A DNA stretch of 64,000 nucleotides from NCBI RefSeq assembly GCF_007741475.1, contig NZ_CP036261.1, forward strand, positions 5,271,798-5,335,797, given 5' to 3'. Under the pieces are notes generated by a model. That model saw nothing but the letters and a program-made list of their open reading frames with translations, made no database searches and was not told the origin of the DNA. The position numbers and the translations under genes are program-made. Below, piece after piece: positions 52,971-62,386 of the stretch (the first letter of the stretch is position 1; the number at the start of each line of letters is the position of its first letter). This DNA is from Rosistilla ulvae. GTDB taxonomy: Bacteria; Planctomycetota; Planctomycetia; Pirellulales; Pirellulaceae.

Positions 52971-54149
52971 TCACTGCAATGCGTTCAATTGAACCAGTTC
53001 CTTCGGGCCAAGGTCGCCATTGGCCTCAATAGCCCGGCGTTCCAACTCTGGATCGACAAGATTGTAGTGCACATCGCGTTGGCGTGCCTGGTACCCAATC
53101 TCTTCGATCGATTCGCGAATCCGACGCAGCGATTGGTAGTGAACCGTCCCCGCTTCGGCGACAACATTCTCTTCGATCATCAAGCTGCCCATGTCGTTGG
53201 CGCCGTACAGCAACGCCAGCTGGCCGATCTTTGAGCCCTGCGTCACCCAGCTGCTTTGAATGTTGGGAATGTTGTCTAAGAACAGCCGCGCGACAGCTTG
53301 CATCTTCAGATATTCAAACGATCCCGCCGGCGCGACGTGATCCATCTCGGTATGTTCGGGTTGGAAAGTCCAGCAGATGAAGGCTGTGAAGCCGCCGGTT
53401 TCATCCTGCAGCTGACGCAAGCGGTCGAGGTGTTCGATCCGTTCGGCGAGCGTTTCGACATGCCCAAACATCATCGTGGCCGAACTGATACCGCCCAGTT
53501 CGTGCCACACTCGCATCACGTTCAACCAGTCGTCGGTCATCACTTTGCCACGCGTGATCTCCGACCGCACGCGGTCGACAAGAATCTCGGCACCGCCGCC
53601 GGGCAAGCTTCCCAAACCGGCTGCCTTCAGGCGACTCAAGACCTCTCGCAACGACAGGTTGTTGATCTTCGTGAAGTGATGGATCTCGGGAGGGCTGAAG
53701 CCGTGGACGTTGATGCTGGGGTAGTTCGAGACGATGTCCTGCAGCAGTTCCTCGTACCAATCGAGCTTGTACTTCGGGTGCAGGCCGCCTTGCATCAGAA
53801 TCTGATTACCGCCCAGTTGCACCGTCTCGGCCACTTTTTGCAGCAGTTCCTCACGCGGCAAGACATAGCCTTCGTCGCTCTTCGGTCCCCGATAGAACGC
53901 GCAGAAATCGCAGACCGCGGTGCAGACGTTTGTGTAGTTGATGTTGCGATCGATGTTGTAGGTTCGATACGGCTCGGGATGCAGACGCCGCGTGATCGCG
54001 TCGGCCGCCGCACCCAATTTGGCCAGCGACAGGTCGTCGGTCTGCAACAGATGCAATCCTTCCTCGAAACTGATCCGCTCGCCCGCGACCGCTTTGTCGA
54101 GTATCGCTTGCGTATTGGTTTGAGGTTGCGTCGTCGATCCGCTGGACAT
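52971..54149 (-). CDS. mqnC: Cyclic dehypoxanthinyl futalosine synthase
   Basis: This 392-aa radical-SAM enzyme cyclises dehypoxanthine futalosine in the futalosine menaquinone pathway. The 4Fe-4S motif is Cys76-x3-Cys80-x2-Cys83 (VCTAVCDFCAFYR). GGNQILMQGGLHP and LPGGGAEILVDRVR are MqnC/CofH-type signatures, and the mqnA neighbour favours MqnC. An AAAGG ribosome-binding site precedes the ATG. Confidence 0.94.
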   Translation of the reverse strand: MSSGSTTQPQTNTQAILDKAVAGERISFEEGLHLLQTDDLSLAKLGAAADAITRRLHPEPYRTYNIDRNINYTNVCTAVCDFCAFYRGPKSDEGYVLPREELLQKVAETVQLGGNQILMQGGLHPKYKLDWYEELLQDIVSNYPSINVHGFSPPEIHHFTKINNLSLREVLSRLKAAGLGSLPGGGAEILVDRVRSEITRGKVMTDDWLNVMRVWHELGGISSATMMFGHVETLAERIEHLDRLRQLQDETGGFTAFICWTFQPEHTEMDHVAPAGSFEYLKMQAVARLFLDNIPNIQSSWVTQGSKIGQLALLYGANDMGSLMIEENVVAEAGTVHYQSLRRIRESIEEIGYQARQRDVHYNLVDPELERRAIEANGDLGPKELVQLNALQ

Positions 54150-54245
54150 GGGAACCTTTCTTCTGCGTTGGTCGTTGCGTTGAAGGAGATGGATTTTTAT
54201 GAAGGGAATCGTTCATTTCGGCCGAGCCATCGGCTGGACGATCGT

Positions 54246-55016
54246 CTAAGAAGCGATCAGCCCCAGTTTGGTCGCTTCGCTGCGGTACAGTTCCAGCCCT
54301 TGGCGTTCTTCGTCGCCGAGGGTGAAGTGGAGATAACGGGAAAGATACGCGAAACAGTCGCTGACTGTCAGCCCATGCGTCCCCGCGTGTTCGGTCGCCA
54401 GTTGTTGCAAGTGCTCCATCCCCGCGTCGCGGCAGTGCTGCAACGCGTCGGCGAGTTCGCGATGGTCGACGCCGCGGCGGCCGATCCACATCGCAAACAC
54501 AAACGGCAGCTTGCTCCAACTGCACCAGCGATCCCCAAGGTCCCAGATCTCTTGATACAGTCCCGTCGTCGGGTGCATCGCCCGATCGCCGATCAATAAC
54601 ACGGCGTCGGTCGAAAGGGTATCGGGGCTGGCATCGATCGGCAGCGGATGCAGTTCGGGGGTCAGACCGTACTGTTGCTTCAGCAGCACTTGGACCAGCG
54701 CCGCACTGGTGCGGCTCCCTTCATCCAACGCGAGCGTCTTGATCTCGGGGACCGGCACGCGGCTCAACAGTCGCACGCTCCAAACCGGTCCGCGACAGGC
54801 GATGCAGGCGTCCGAAACGATTTCGTAATCGTCGGCGTGACGGAAATATTCGACCGAAGGAATCAGGGCGACATCCAATTGTCCGGCGTGCAATTGATCG
54901 GCCAATCGGCTGGGAAGATCGAAGACAACCTCCGCTCCCGGCAACCGCTGCTGGATTCCATAGACCAACGGCTTGGTGTTCAGATAAGAGACCGCACCGA
55001 TGCGAAGTTTGTCCAT
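54246..55016 (-). CDS. mqnA: Chorismate dehydratase
   Basis: From ATG 55016 it encodes 256 aa. It dehydrates chorismate to 3-enolpyruvoylbenzoate, the first futalosine step. IGAVSYLNTKPL, DVALIPSVEYF, LDEGSRTSAALVQVLL, LLIGDRAM and KLPFVFAMW are the conserved MqnA blocks of this periplasmic-binding-protein-like fold. It lies 96 bases upstream of mqnC on the same strand. Other mqn genes (B, D, E) are not in the window. Confidence 0.94.
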   Translation of the reverse strand: MDKLRIGAVSYLNTKPLVYGIQQRLPGAEVVFDLPSRLADQLHAGQLDVALIPSVEYFRHADDYEIVSDACIACRGPVWSVRLLSRVPVPEIKTLALDEGSRTSAALVQVLLKQQYGLTPELHPLPIDASPDTLSTDAVLLIGDRAMHPTTGLYQEIWDLGDRWCSWSKLPFVFAMWIGRRGVDHRELADALQHCRDAGMEHLQQLATEHAGTHGLTVSDCFAYLSRYLHFTLGDEERQGLELYRSEATKLGLIAS

Positions 55017-55116
55017 GGAAGCGTCAGTTTTGGGTAAGGCAAGCGTGGGGATGGGATCGTGACGGCGGCGGATCGCGCGGCCGCAAGCCGCTGCAATGCT
55101 CCAGCCCGACGTCACA

Positions 55117-55827
55117 TTAACCGCACAGCTCGCCTTCCTTTAACACCTCGTGGAAGCCGAGCGTCCGCCAGACTTCGGGAACGTCGACCAGCACCGACGT
55201 GGCTTTGCCATTCTTGGGGTGGCGGAAGACGATTCGGCGGGCATGCAAAGCGATCGGGCGTTTGCGTGGCTCCGTTGATTGTGGCCCAAAATCGATTTGA
55301 CTGCCATACAGGCTATCGCCGACGATCGGAAATCCACGGTGCGCCGCCTGCAGTCGAATCTGGTGGGTGCGACCGGTTTCCAGCCCGATCCGCAAGCAGG
55401 AGAGTTCGCCCACGCTGGCCAGCAGCTCATAATTTAAGATCGCTTGCTTCGCCTCGGGGTGCTCCGCGTCGACGATCTCCGCCTCGGCGCGGTCCGAAAT
55501 TTTCCGCATCCAGTCGCGCCAAGTCCCCGTCGGTTCGGTGGGCGTTCCGGAGACGATCGCGACGTAGGTCTTTTCGATCTTCCGCGATTGGAATTGAGCG
55601 CAGAACTGCTTCGTCGCCGATCGCGTCTTGCCGATCAGGACCGCTCCGCTGACCGGGCGGTCGATGCGATGAGGCATCCCCACGTAAGGCGATTCTTCGC
55701 CGCTCCGCTGTTTGAAAAACTCCAGCAGCTGGATCTCCAGCGATTCGACGCCTCGAGCGGCGGTCGTCAGCAGCCCATTGGGCTTGTTCACCACCAGCGC
55801 GTAATTGTCTTCCCAGATAACGTCCAT
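55117..55827 (-). CDS. RluA-family RNA pseudouridine synthase (236 aa)
   Basis: It has the catalytic motif HRIDRPVSGAVLIGKT with Asp56, the nucleophile of the RluA family; HRLD..TSG is commoner. LEVEGRTHQIRLQ is represented as ETGRTHQIRLQAAH, and a GDSLYG block follows. There is no S4 domain. It should modify rRNA or tRNA uridines, but the target cannot be told. It lies 21 bases after the symporter gene, so it may be co-transcribed with it. Confidence 0.9.
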   Translation of the reverse strand: MDVIWEDNYALVVNKPNGLLTTAARGVESLEIQLLEFFKQRSGEESPYVGMPHRIDRPVSGAVLIGKTRSATKQFCAQFQSRKIEKTYVAIVSGTPTEPTGTWRDWMRKISDRAEAEIVDAEHPEAKQAILNYELLASVGELSCLRIGLETGRTHQIRLQAAHRGFPIVGDSLYGSQIDFGPQSTEPRKRPIALHARRIVFRHPKNGKATSVLVDVPEVWRTLGFHEVLKEGELCG

Positions 55828-55848
55828 CGTCGCTCCACCGGTCTCTTT

Positions 55849-57477
55849 CTAAGGTACAAGCACCGAGAAGTCGGCGAAGCGTTGATAGATCAGCAGCACG
55901 ATCGCGATCAGCACCAAGCCGGCGGGGACCGCAAAACGCCATGGGGTCATGTCGACGGCCCCCACATCCTCTTGCACAAACTCCGTTTCACGCGGCCAGA
56001 TTTCGCCGATCACCAGCATCAGGATCACCAACCAAGCGAAGACGCATCCCAGGAAATGGAACTCGTGCATCGACGCGACGATCTTGTCGAACGGTTCGAC
56101 AAAGTAGCCGACCGCGATGATGCCGAAGCCCGCCAGCAGAGCGATCTTCGCGGCCGACGCGGGGACGCGGCGGGAGAGCATTCCCACCAACACGACGGCA
56201 AAGATCGGAATGAAATACATCCCGTTCATCTTCTGGAGGAAGCCGAAGATGCTGTCCGTTTGAGCCAACAGCGGTGCGATCGCCATCGCAATCACAGCCA
56301 CGATCCAGCCGAAGATCTTGCCCGAACGAACGACCTGGGCTTCGGTGGCATCCTTGCGAAGCACGCTCTTGTAAAGTCCCAGGCTGAACAGCGTGCAGGA
56401 ACTGTTGAGCGCCGAATTAAAGCTCGACAAGATCGCGCCGATCATCGCCGCAGCAAAAAATCCGGTCAGGTGCGCGGGCAACACGCGGTTGACCAACATC
56501 CCGTACGCTTGGTCGGCTTTGATGTCCTCGCCGCTGAAAATGTGGTAGGCGATCATGCCGGGGATGACCAAATAGAGCGGGCCGAGCAACTTCAGGGCAC
56601 CGGTCAACAGCACACCTTTTTGTCCTTCGGCGAGGCTGCTGGCACCAAACGTTCGCTGGATGATCTGTTGGTTGGTGGTCCAGTAGAACAGATTCAGCAG
56701 GAAGATCCCCGAGAAGATCGTGCTGAAGGGGACCGAGGATTCGGGGCCGCCGACCGAATTGAAACGCTCGCGCTGTTGATCCATCAGCAATTCCGCCCCT
56801 TTGGCGATCCCATCGCCATCGCCGATCTGAGCCAACGCGTATCCGGTGATCATAAAACCGCCGACCAGCAATCCGATGCCGTTGATCGTGTCGGAGACCG
56901 CGACGGTTCGCAGCCCGCCGAACAGTGCGTAGATCGAACCGATGATTCCGACTGCCCAAACGATCAACCACAACGCAAACGAATCGGTCGACATCCCGAC
57001 CCGCTCGGGCAGATCGCCTAACATCGACGGAACGTCCAGGATCCCAATCATCCCAGTCGCTCCGCTGTACAAAATGATCGGCAACAAGATCCCGACGTAA
57101 GCGACCAAGAAGATCAGGTTCGTGATCACCTGGGTCGTGTGGTCGAAGCGGATCTCGAGGTACTGCGGCACCGTGGCGACGCCGCTCTTCAAAAAGCGAG
57201 GCAGGAAAAACCAAGCCATGAAGACAAGTGCCACCACGCAGACGACTTCCCAAACCATCACGCACAAGCCGTCGTTAAAAGCGGCTCCATTGAGTCCCAC
57301 CATCTGCTCGGTCGACAGGTTGGTCAGCAGCAACGAACCGGCGATCAAGGGGAACGTCAGCGAGCGGCCACCTAAAAAGTAGCCGCTGCTGGTGGCGTGG
57401 TCATCTTTGTGCGTGATCCACCAAGTGATCAGACCGACAAGTCCAGTGAAGAACAAAAACGAAAGGATCGTGACCAT
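55849..57477 (-). CDS. Sodium:solute symporter (SSS family)
   Basis: This 542-aa protein has ~13-14 predicted membrane helices. Its start region ([30 protein letters not shown]) and [17 protein letters not shown] match SglT/SSS transporters for sugars or related solutes. It lies 59 bases downstream of the sulfatase gene on the same strand. Uptake of a desulfated sugar is a reasonable inference. Confidence 0.9.
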   Translation of the reverse strand: MVTILSFLFFTGLVGLITWWITHKDDHATSSGYFLGGRSLTFPLIAGSLLLTNLSTEQMVGLNGAAFNDGLCVMVWEVVCVVALVFMAWFFLPRFLKSGVATVPQYLEIRFDHTTQVITNLIFLVAYVGILLPIILYSGATGMIGILDVPSMLGDLPERVGMSTDSFALWLIVWAVGIIGSIYALFGGLRTVAVSDTINGIGLLVGGFMITGYALAQIGDGDGIAKGAELLMDQQRERFNSVGGPESSVPFSTIFSGIFLLNLFYWTTNQQIIQRTFGASSLAEGQKGVLLTGALKLLGPLYLVIPGMIAYHIFSGEDIKADQAYGMLVNRVLPAHLTGFFAAAMIGAILSSFNSALNSSCTLFSLGLYKSVLRKDATEAQVVRSGKIFGWIVAVIAMAIAPLLAQTDSIFGFLQKMNGMYFIPIFAVVLVGMLSRRVPASAAKIALLAGFGIIAVGYFVEPFDKIVASMHEFHFLGCVFAWLVILMLVIGEIWPRETEFVQEDVGAVDMTPWRFAVPAGLVLIAIVLLIYQRFADFSVLVP

Positions 57478-57536
57478 GGATGGAACGCGGGTTGTGGAGG
57501 CGAAGCAGTCGTTGGGAGCCCAAGTGGGGCTGAATT

Positions 57537-59114
57537 CTAACGCTTCTTCGCTTTCCGTGCAGGGGCGTCCAACGGGATCAAGGGGAAGATCTTCGAAGGC
57601 GTTCGGACCGCTTCCATCTGCTGCGCTAATTGGGCAACCAATTCGGGATGCTCCGCGGCGATGTTGTTCTGTTCGCCGCTGTCCTCGCGAATATTGTACA
57701 GCTCGATCTCCAAATTCCCTTTACTCATGTTCTGCCGAACCGCTTTAAAGTCGCCGACGCGGATCGTCTGCTGGCCGCCATAGCTAGGGAATTCGCGATA
57801 CAAATAGGGACGTTCTTCCTGCGATTTTCCCAACAGCGTCGGGGCGATGCTGATCCCATCCAAGCCCTCTGGAACGTCTTCCGGTTTGCCGATCAGCTCC
57901 ATCAGCGTCGGGATCCAGTCTTCGAATCCGCTGACATAATCGCTCTGCGATCCCGCCGGGATCTTGCCGGGCCAACGGACAAGCGTCGGCACGCGAACGC
58001 CTCCTTCGTACAGCGAGCCCTTCAAGCCGCGCAGTTCACCAACGCTGCGGAAGAACGTGTAATCGACCTCTTTGCCCAGATGTGTCGTGCCGTTGTCGCT
58101 GCTGAAGATGACGATCGTGTTGTCGCTCAGCTGCAGTTCGTCCAACAGGTTCAAGATGTTGCCGATGTAGCGATCCATCCGAGTGATCATCGCCGCATAT
58201 GCCGCTCGCGGCGTGAAGTGAGGCGTGTACCCATATCCGCCATCGCGGACAAACGGCGGATCCTGCCAGCCCAAATCGTGATACTGTTTCAGCTCTTCAT
58301 CGGGAACGTGCAACGCGACGTGCGGAATCACTGTCGGGTAATACAAGAAGAACGGTTTATCTTTGTTGTCCTTCACAAACTGTAACGCCTGCGCGTTGAT
58401 GCGGTCGGGCGCGTAATCCTGTCCCTTGAAACGAGCGTAGCTGGCCGGATCGCTGGGGTCGTCGCCATCGGCAAACCCGATGTGGCCGGAGACCGGAGGA
58501 TGGTTGTTCAGTTTGACATGTTGGTCGTCGTCCCAAAGGTAAGACGGATAGTAACTGTGGGCGTGCGATTGGCAGTTGTATCCGAAGAAGCGTTGAACTC
58601 CCTGACGCAGCGGCTCTCCAGAGGAATCGGGACCGCCGAGTCCCCATTTCCCAAACGCTCCGGTGGCGTAGCCTTCGCCCGAAAGCAATTCAGCGAGCGT
58701 GATGTCGCTGTCGGGGATCGGCCATTGCCCTTCGGGCGGCGTCGATTTGTTGCTCCGCACCACGGCATGGCCGGGATGTTTTCCGGTCATCAACACGCAT
58801 CGCGACGGGGCGCAGACGGCGTTGCCCGAGTAGTGCTGAGTCAGTCGCATCCCTTGCTTCGCGAGTTTGTCCAGATGCGGCGTCTTGATTAATTGCTGCC
58901 CAAAGCTGCCGAGTTCGCGATAGCCGAGGTCGTCGGCAAGGATAAAGACAACGTTCGGTGGCGTTGGCGAATCGGCTGCGGCAAGCGAAGTCGTCACCCA
59001 CAGCATCGCCACTGCGGCCAACAGACTCTTGCAAGACATCAGCGTGCACAGCTGCGATTTAGTCGCGCGGGAGCGGGTGTCGCGCGAGAATCCTGGATCG
59101 ACGATCGAAGGCAT
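57537..59114 (-). CDS. Exported type I sulfatase
   Basis: This 525-aa arylsulfatase-type enzyme has the formylglycine site CAPSR (Cys101) and metal ligands DDLGY and DNG. The start at 59114 has AGGAA upstream; an alternative ATG at 59039 gives a shorter leader. A signal peptide ([22 protein letters not shown]) exports it. Planctomycetes have very many sulfatases, used on sulfated algal polysaccharides. Maturation needs an anaerobic sulfatase-maturing enzyme or FGE, neither of which is here. The symporter gene follows. Confidence 0.94.
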   Translation of the reverse strand: MPSIVDPGFSRDTRSRATKSQLCTLMSCKSLLAAVAMLWVTTSLAAADSPTPPNVVFILADDLGYRELGSFGQQLIKTPHLDKLAKQGMRLTQHYSGNAVCAPSRCVLMTGKHPGHAVVRSNKSTPPEGQWPIPDSDITLAELLSGEGYATGAFGKWGLGGPDSSGEPLRQGVQRFFGYNCQSHAHSYYPSYLWDDDQHVKLNNHPPVSGHIGFADGDDPSDPASYARFKGQDYAPDRINAQALQFVKDNKDKPFFLYYPTVIPHVALHVPDEELKQYHDLGWQDPPFVRDGGYGYTPHFTPRAAYAAMITRMDRYIGNILNLLDELQLSDNTIVIFSSDNGTTHLGKEVDYTFFRSVGELRGLKGSLYEGGVRVPTLVRWPGKIPAGSQSDYVSGFEDWIPTLMELIGKPEDVPEGLDGISIAPTLLGKSQEERPYLYREFPSYGGQQTIRVGDFKAVRQNMSKGNLEIELYNIREDSGEQNNIAAEHPELVAQLAQQMEAVRTPSKIFPLIPLDAPARKAKKR

Positions 59115-59315
59115 GGGGAGTTCCTGAACAGAGGTCGCGGGCGGGATGCCTTACATTGTCTTTCTTCGTATTGGCAAGGTCAACACGATCGTCTCGTTTT
59201 TGACTACACTACCTGAAACCCCAGGACGCGCAGGAAATTGATCTTCGATCGAACCTGCGCCCCTAGAATACGCGGACCAGACCATTCCCATTTTCTCTCT
59301 AGGAACCCTCCTTCC

Positions 59316-60236
59316 ATGATTCAAGCACAAGATCGACGCGGATTTCTGCGCACCGGTATCGCCGCTGGCGCTGCAGCGCTTTCGCTGGGCAGCCTCGGGC
59401 GGACAGCTTTGGCCCAGGCGGCGACGAAGCCTAAGTTTAAGATCTCGCTGGCCGAATGGTCGCTGCATCGCACGATCCGCGGCGGCAAGCTGGACAACTT
59501 GCAATTCGCTGAGACTGCCAAAAACGAATTTGGCATCGAGGGGATCGAATATGTAAACCAGTTCTTCAAGGACAAAGCGAAAGACGCGGCGTATCTTGCC
59601 GAATTGAACAAGCGAGCGGCGGACAATGGCGTCACGCAACTGTTGATCATGATCGACGGCGAAGGCCGATTGGGCGATCCCGACGAAAAGAAGCGAACGC
59701 AAGCTGTCGAGAACCATTACAAGTGGGTCGAAGCTGCCAAGGAACTCGGCTGCCACAGCGTTCGCGTCAACGCCGGCAGTTCGGGCGAATACAAAGAACA
59801 GCAGAAATTGGCATCCGATGGTCTTCGCCGTTTGAGCGAATTTGCCAAGCCGCACGGCTTGAACGTGATCGTGGAAAACCACGGTGGCCTGTCGTCCAAC
59901 GGCAAATGGCTCGCGGGCACGATCGAGATGGTCGGCTTGGATAACTGCGGCACCCTGCCCGACTTCGGCAACTTCTATATCAATCGCGGAACCGGCGAAA
60001 AATACGACAACTACCTTGGGACCGAGGAGTTGATGCCTTTCGCAAAGGCTGTCAGCGCCAAGGCACACAAGTTCGACGACCAGGGGAACGAAGCCAATCT
60101 GGACTACGCTCGCTTGATGAAGATCGTCTTGGACACCGGTTACGACGGATGGGTCGGAATCGAATGGGAAGGCGGAACGCCGGATGAATACGAAGGTATT
60201 CGATTGACCAAGAAGCTGCTGGAACGCTTCCAATAA
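59316..60236 (+). CDS. Tat-exported sugar-phosphate isomerase/epimerase-like TIM-barrel protein
   Basis: The ATG at 59316 follows AGGAA. The leader [21 protein letters not shown] is a twin-arginine signal. The mature part is a xylose-isomerase-like TIM barrel with [18 protein letters not shown] (Glu/His ligands), PDFGNF and VGIEWEGG (Glu) metal-binding blocks. Such exported epimerases are typical of planctomycetes; the substrate is probably a sugar or inositol. A shared terminator follows. Confidence 0.9.
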   Translation: MIQAQDRRGFLRTGIAAGAAALSLGSLGRTALAQAATKPKFKISLAEWSLHRTIRGGKLDNLQFAETAKNEFGIEGIEYVNQFFKDKAKDAAYLAELNKRAADNGVTQLLIMIDGEGRLGDPDEKKRTQAVENHYKWVEAAKELGCHSVRVNAGSSGEYKEQQKLASDGLRRLSEFAKPHGLNVIVENHGGLSSNGKWLAGTIEMVGLDNCGTLPDFGNFYINRGTGEKYDNYLGTEELMPFAKAVSAKAHKFDDQGNEANLDYARLMKIVLDTGYDGWVGIEWEGGTPDEYEGIRLTKKLLERFQ

Positions 60237-60287
60237 GAAAGGCCGTCGGCCCGCCGTATTAGGCGACGGCAGACACGCCACCATCGA

Positions 60288-60313
60288 CTCTGGCAGGGAT
60301 TCGCCTGCCAGAG
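60288..60313. terminator. Shared hairpin between convergent genes
   Basis: CTCTGGCAGG (60288-60297) pairs perfectly with CCTGCCAGAG (60304-60313) across a 6-base loop. It lies between the ends of the isomerase-like and kinase genes, fitting a bidirectional terminator, although no long T-run follows on either strand. Confidence 0.65.
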
Positions 60314-60338
60314 CATTGGTTGGGCAACAGCGTGGCGA

Positions 60339-61331
60339 TTAGGCCATCAGTTGCTTGATCTCTTCGGGGCTGAACTTCTTTTCCATGCGGGCGCCCAACT
60401 GCGACACGATTCGGCTGGCCGCATGCGACCCCAAGTGGCCGGCTTGTTTCCACGACATGCCGTTGGTGATGCCGTACAACACGCCGCCGGCATACATGTC
60501 GCCAGCTCCCGTGGTGTCGATCGCCTCGGTCGCGACACCTTCGATCGGGAACGATTCACCGCCGTGCATGATGATCGATCCGTTGGCCCCTAAGGTCATC
60601 GCAACGTTTTCGCAGTGCTTGTGAATCTCTGCGGCACAGGCGATTGGATCGGTTAGCTTGGTCAGGCTCTTCGCTTCTTCTTCGTTGCAGAAGAACAGGT
60701 CGACGGGACCTTCGATCAGGCTCCAGATCTCGTCTCGCATCGTGTTTACCAAAAAAGGATCCGATGCGGTGAAGGCAACTTTGACGTTGTTCCGCTTGGC
60801 ACAATCGATCGCCTTGTAAGCAGCCGCCTTGGTCGATTCGCCGGTCAATAGATAACCTTCGACGTACAGGTACTTGGCCTGTGCGATTTCGGCTTCATCG
60901 ATATCAGCTTCGCTGAGCGTGATCGAGACGCCGAGATTGGTCAGCATCGTTCGCTGTGCGTCTTCGCTGATCAAGACCGCACAGGTTCCGGTCGGTCCCG
61001 ATGCCGCAGGGGCAACTTCGATCGAAATTCCCAGATCACGCATGTCCTTCAAAAAGAAGTCGCCGACCTCATCGCCGCTGACCTTTCCCGCGTAGGCGAC
61101 CTTGCCGCCAAAGTCGGCGATTCCGACGATCGTGTTTGCTGCCGATCCGCCGGCACAGCGGTTCAACGAAACGTCGCCCAAACTCGACAGCACGCTTTGC
61201 TGTTGGATGTCGTCGACTAGCGTCATGATCCCTTTGTCAAATCCTGTCGCGGCCAAGACTTGGTCGCTGACGCGGGCTTGAATATCTACCAAGGCGTTTC
61301 CAACGCCGTATACGTCGTACTTCATTGTCAT
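60339..61331 (-). CDS. PfkB-family carbohydrate/adenosine kinase
   Basis: This 330-aa kinase has the N-terminal GNALVDI block, GGSAANT (substrate binding), and the C-terminal [12 protein letters not shown] signature with the catalytic Asp. The overall sequence resembles bacterial adenosine kinases more than fructokinases. It is cytoplasmic and phosphorylates a nucleoside or sugar with ATP. It appears to be transcribed alone. Confidence 0.92.
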   Translation of the reverse strand: MTMKYDVYGVGNALVDIQARVSDQVLAATGFDKGIMTLVDDIQQQSVLSSLGDVSLNRCAGGSAANTIVGIADFGGKVAYAGKVSGDEVGDFFLKDMRDLGISIEVAPAASGPTGTCAVLISEDAQRTMLTNLGVSITLSEADIDEAEIAQAKYLYVEGYLLTGESTKAAAYKAIDCAKRNNVKVAFTASDPFLVNTMRDEIWSLIEGPVDLFFCNEEEAKSLTKLTDPIACAAEIHKHCENVAMTLGANGSIIMHGGESFPIEGVATEAIDTTGAGDMYAGGVLYGITNGMSWKQAGHLGSHAASRIVSQLGARMEKKFSPEEIKQLMA

Positions 61332-61570
61332 TTGTTTGGGTTGAAAGGATGCGAAGAAAGCCGGTTCGCGGGTGGGCGATCATCGCGAGCGCAACAAACC
61401 GGGCGACCGCCGAACGGGTGTCCGGAGAGGTTTGTTTATAACGCTTGAGGCCGACTAGCGGCACCTGTCCAACGCAAACCGGCGGCAGTGGGAGAGCTTG
61501 CTGCGGTTGAGAGAATGAAAATTTCGACTTCGCGGCCAGCGATCCACCGCGTGCGAATAGCGCAAGCCGT

Positions 61571-61741
61571 TCAGGACTTTTGCATTGCCGAGGCGATGCT
61601 TTGCGGTTTGCAGAGCAGCTTTTTATCGTTCGCCGCGCGACCACATTTCAGGCAGACGTGCGTCGGTTGATCGATCAAACGTACGTACATCCCGATCTCA
61701 CCACGCAATGATTTTTTTAGTTTGCAGAGTTCTTTGGCCAT
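61571..61741 (-). CDS. 56-aa CxxC small protein downstream of hemP
   Basis: This short frame begins ATG at 61741, ten bases after the hemP stop, and ends TGA at 61571. The product starts MAKELCKLKKSLRG and contains VCLKCGRAANDKKLLCKPQ, a Cys pair plus a third Cys (positions 30, 33, 44) with a Lys-rich N-terminus holding another Cys (6). The CxKCGRxA...LCKP pattern, coding bias and tight spacing argue for a real gene, and I recall similar small proteins in other planctomycetes. It may bind zinc or iron as a zinc-ribbon-like module. It is probably co-transcribed with hemP. The function is unknown. Confidence 0.75.
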   Translation of the reverse strand: MAKELCKLKKSLRGEIGMYVRLIDQPTHVCLKCGRAANDKKLLCKPQSIASAMQKS

Positions 61742-61751
61742 CGACAGGATC

Positions 61752-62012
61752 TCATTTCGTAAGGATTAGTTTGCCTTGGCGGGTCTTGCGCAAGCGGTAT
61801 GTGATCCCGTCCAGCTCGATCCAAACCTCCTGCCGATCACCCGATAGCGTGGAAAACTCAAATACTTTGGGCAGGATCGCCGCTCCGCCGAGATTGGCGA
61901 GGTCGACGGGATCGGTAGGCGAGTCCATTGCGTAGGGTCCGATTGACGGCGGGAAGTCTCGATTCTTGGAAACCGTTGCAACCGCACTGCTGCGGGTGGC
62001 TACAAAAATCAT
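61752..62012 (-). CDS. hemP: Hemin uptake protein HemP
   Basis: The C-terminus WIELDGITYRLRKTRQGKLILTK is the HemP signature (YRLR.TR.GKLILTK). The frame runs 86 aa from ATG 62012; an inner ATG at 61928 would give 58 aa, closer to the usual family length. HemP is a small protein of heme/iron acquisition operons, often Fur-controlled. A Fur-box candidate lies 48 bases upstream of 62012. The 56-aa gene follows it directly. Confidence 0.88.
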   Translation of the reverse strand: MIFVATRSSAVATVSKNRDFPPSIGPYAMDSPTDPVDLANLGGAAILPKVFEFSTLSGDRQEVWIELDGITYRLRKTRQGKLILTK

Positions 62013-62386
62013 TTACGCTGCCATTGTTGTGAAAAATCACATCCCACGCAAGACAGTAATGATACTGATTCTCATTAAATTCATTTTTGGGGCGTTGCTT
62101 TTCAGAGCGATGGGATCGCTACTGGGCAGGATAGGTAAGCGGTGCACGCCATTCGACTCGCTGGCTCTGGGCAACGGGCTGCGTGGGTGGGTGGGATTAA
62201 GGAGACTTGGCAATTGATTCCGAATTGTCGCAATGGGAGATCGCGTTTTAACAATTTCAACGCCAAGCCTAGGCATTGCGTGTTCCCGTGGAGCGGCCCG
62301 AGACGATTCCGAGACATACGCTTTTGTAGATAACAAAGGTGTTCACTGTTTCACGTACGTTCTTCCAAGGATGGGAAACTATAACG
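62013..62386. other. 374-bp divergent control region between hemP and the porin gene
   Basis: It contains the Fur-box candidate at 62060-62074. No further gene is supported; open frames on both strands overlap the region without family resemblance. AAGGA near 62367 lies upstream of the porin ATG. Confidence 0.5.
62060..62074. promoter_or_regulatory. Candidate Fur box upstream of hemP
   Basis: The 7-1-7 sequence TGATACT-G-ATTCTCA differs from the ideal TGATAAT-N-ATTATCA at two positions. It is 48 bases from the hemP ATG at 62012 and ~310 from the porin start, in AT-rich DNA where a promoter is expected. Iron-repressed expression of hemP is therefore likely, and the porin may share control. 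Confidence 0.7.

Noticed and set aside
52876-52974. A 32-codon reverse-strand frame starting GTG across the mqnC stop, with Ala-rich codons.
   Set aside because: It has no ribosome-binding site, no recognisable motif and is very short. Chance read-through-like coding bias near a gene end is more likely.
53298-54599. Long forward-strand open frame (433 codons) opposite mqnC and mqnA.
   Set aside because: It mirrors two strongly supported reverse-strand genes and has no family resemblance; it is a high-GC antisense artefact.
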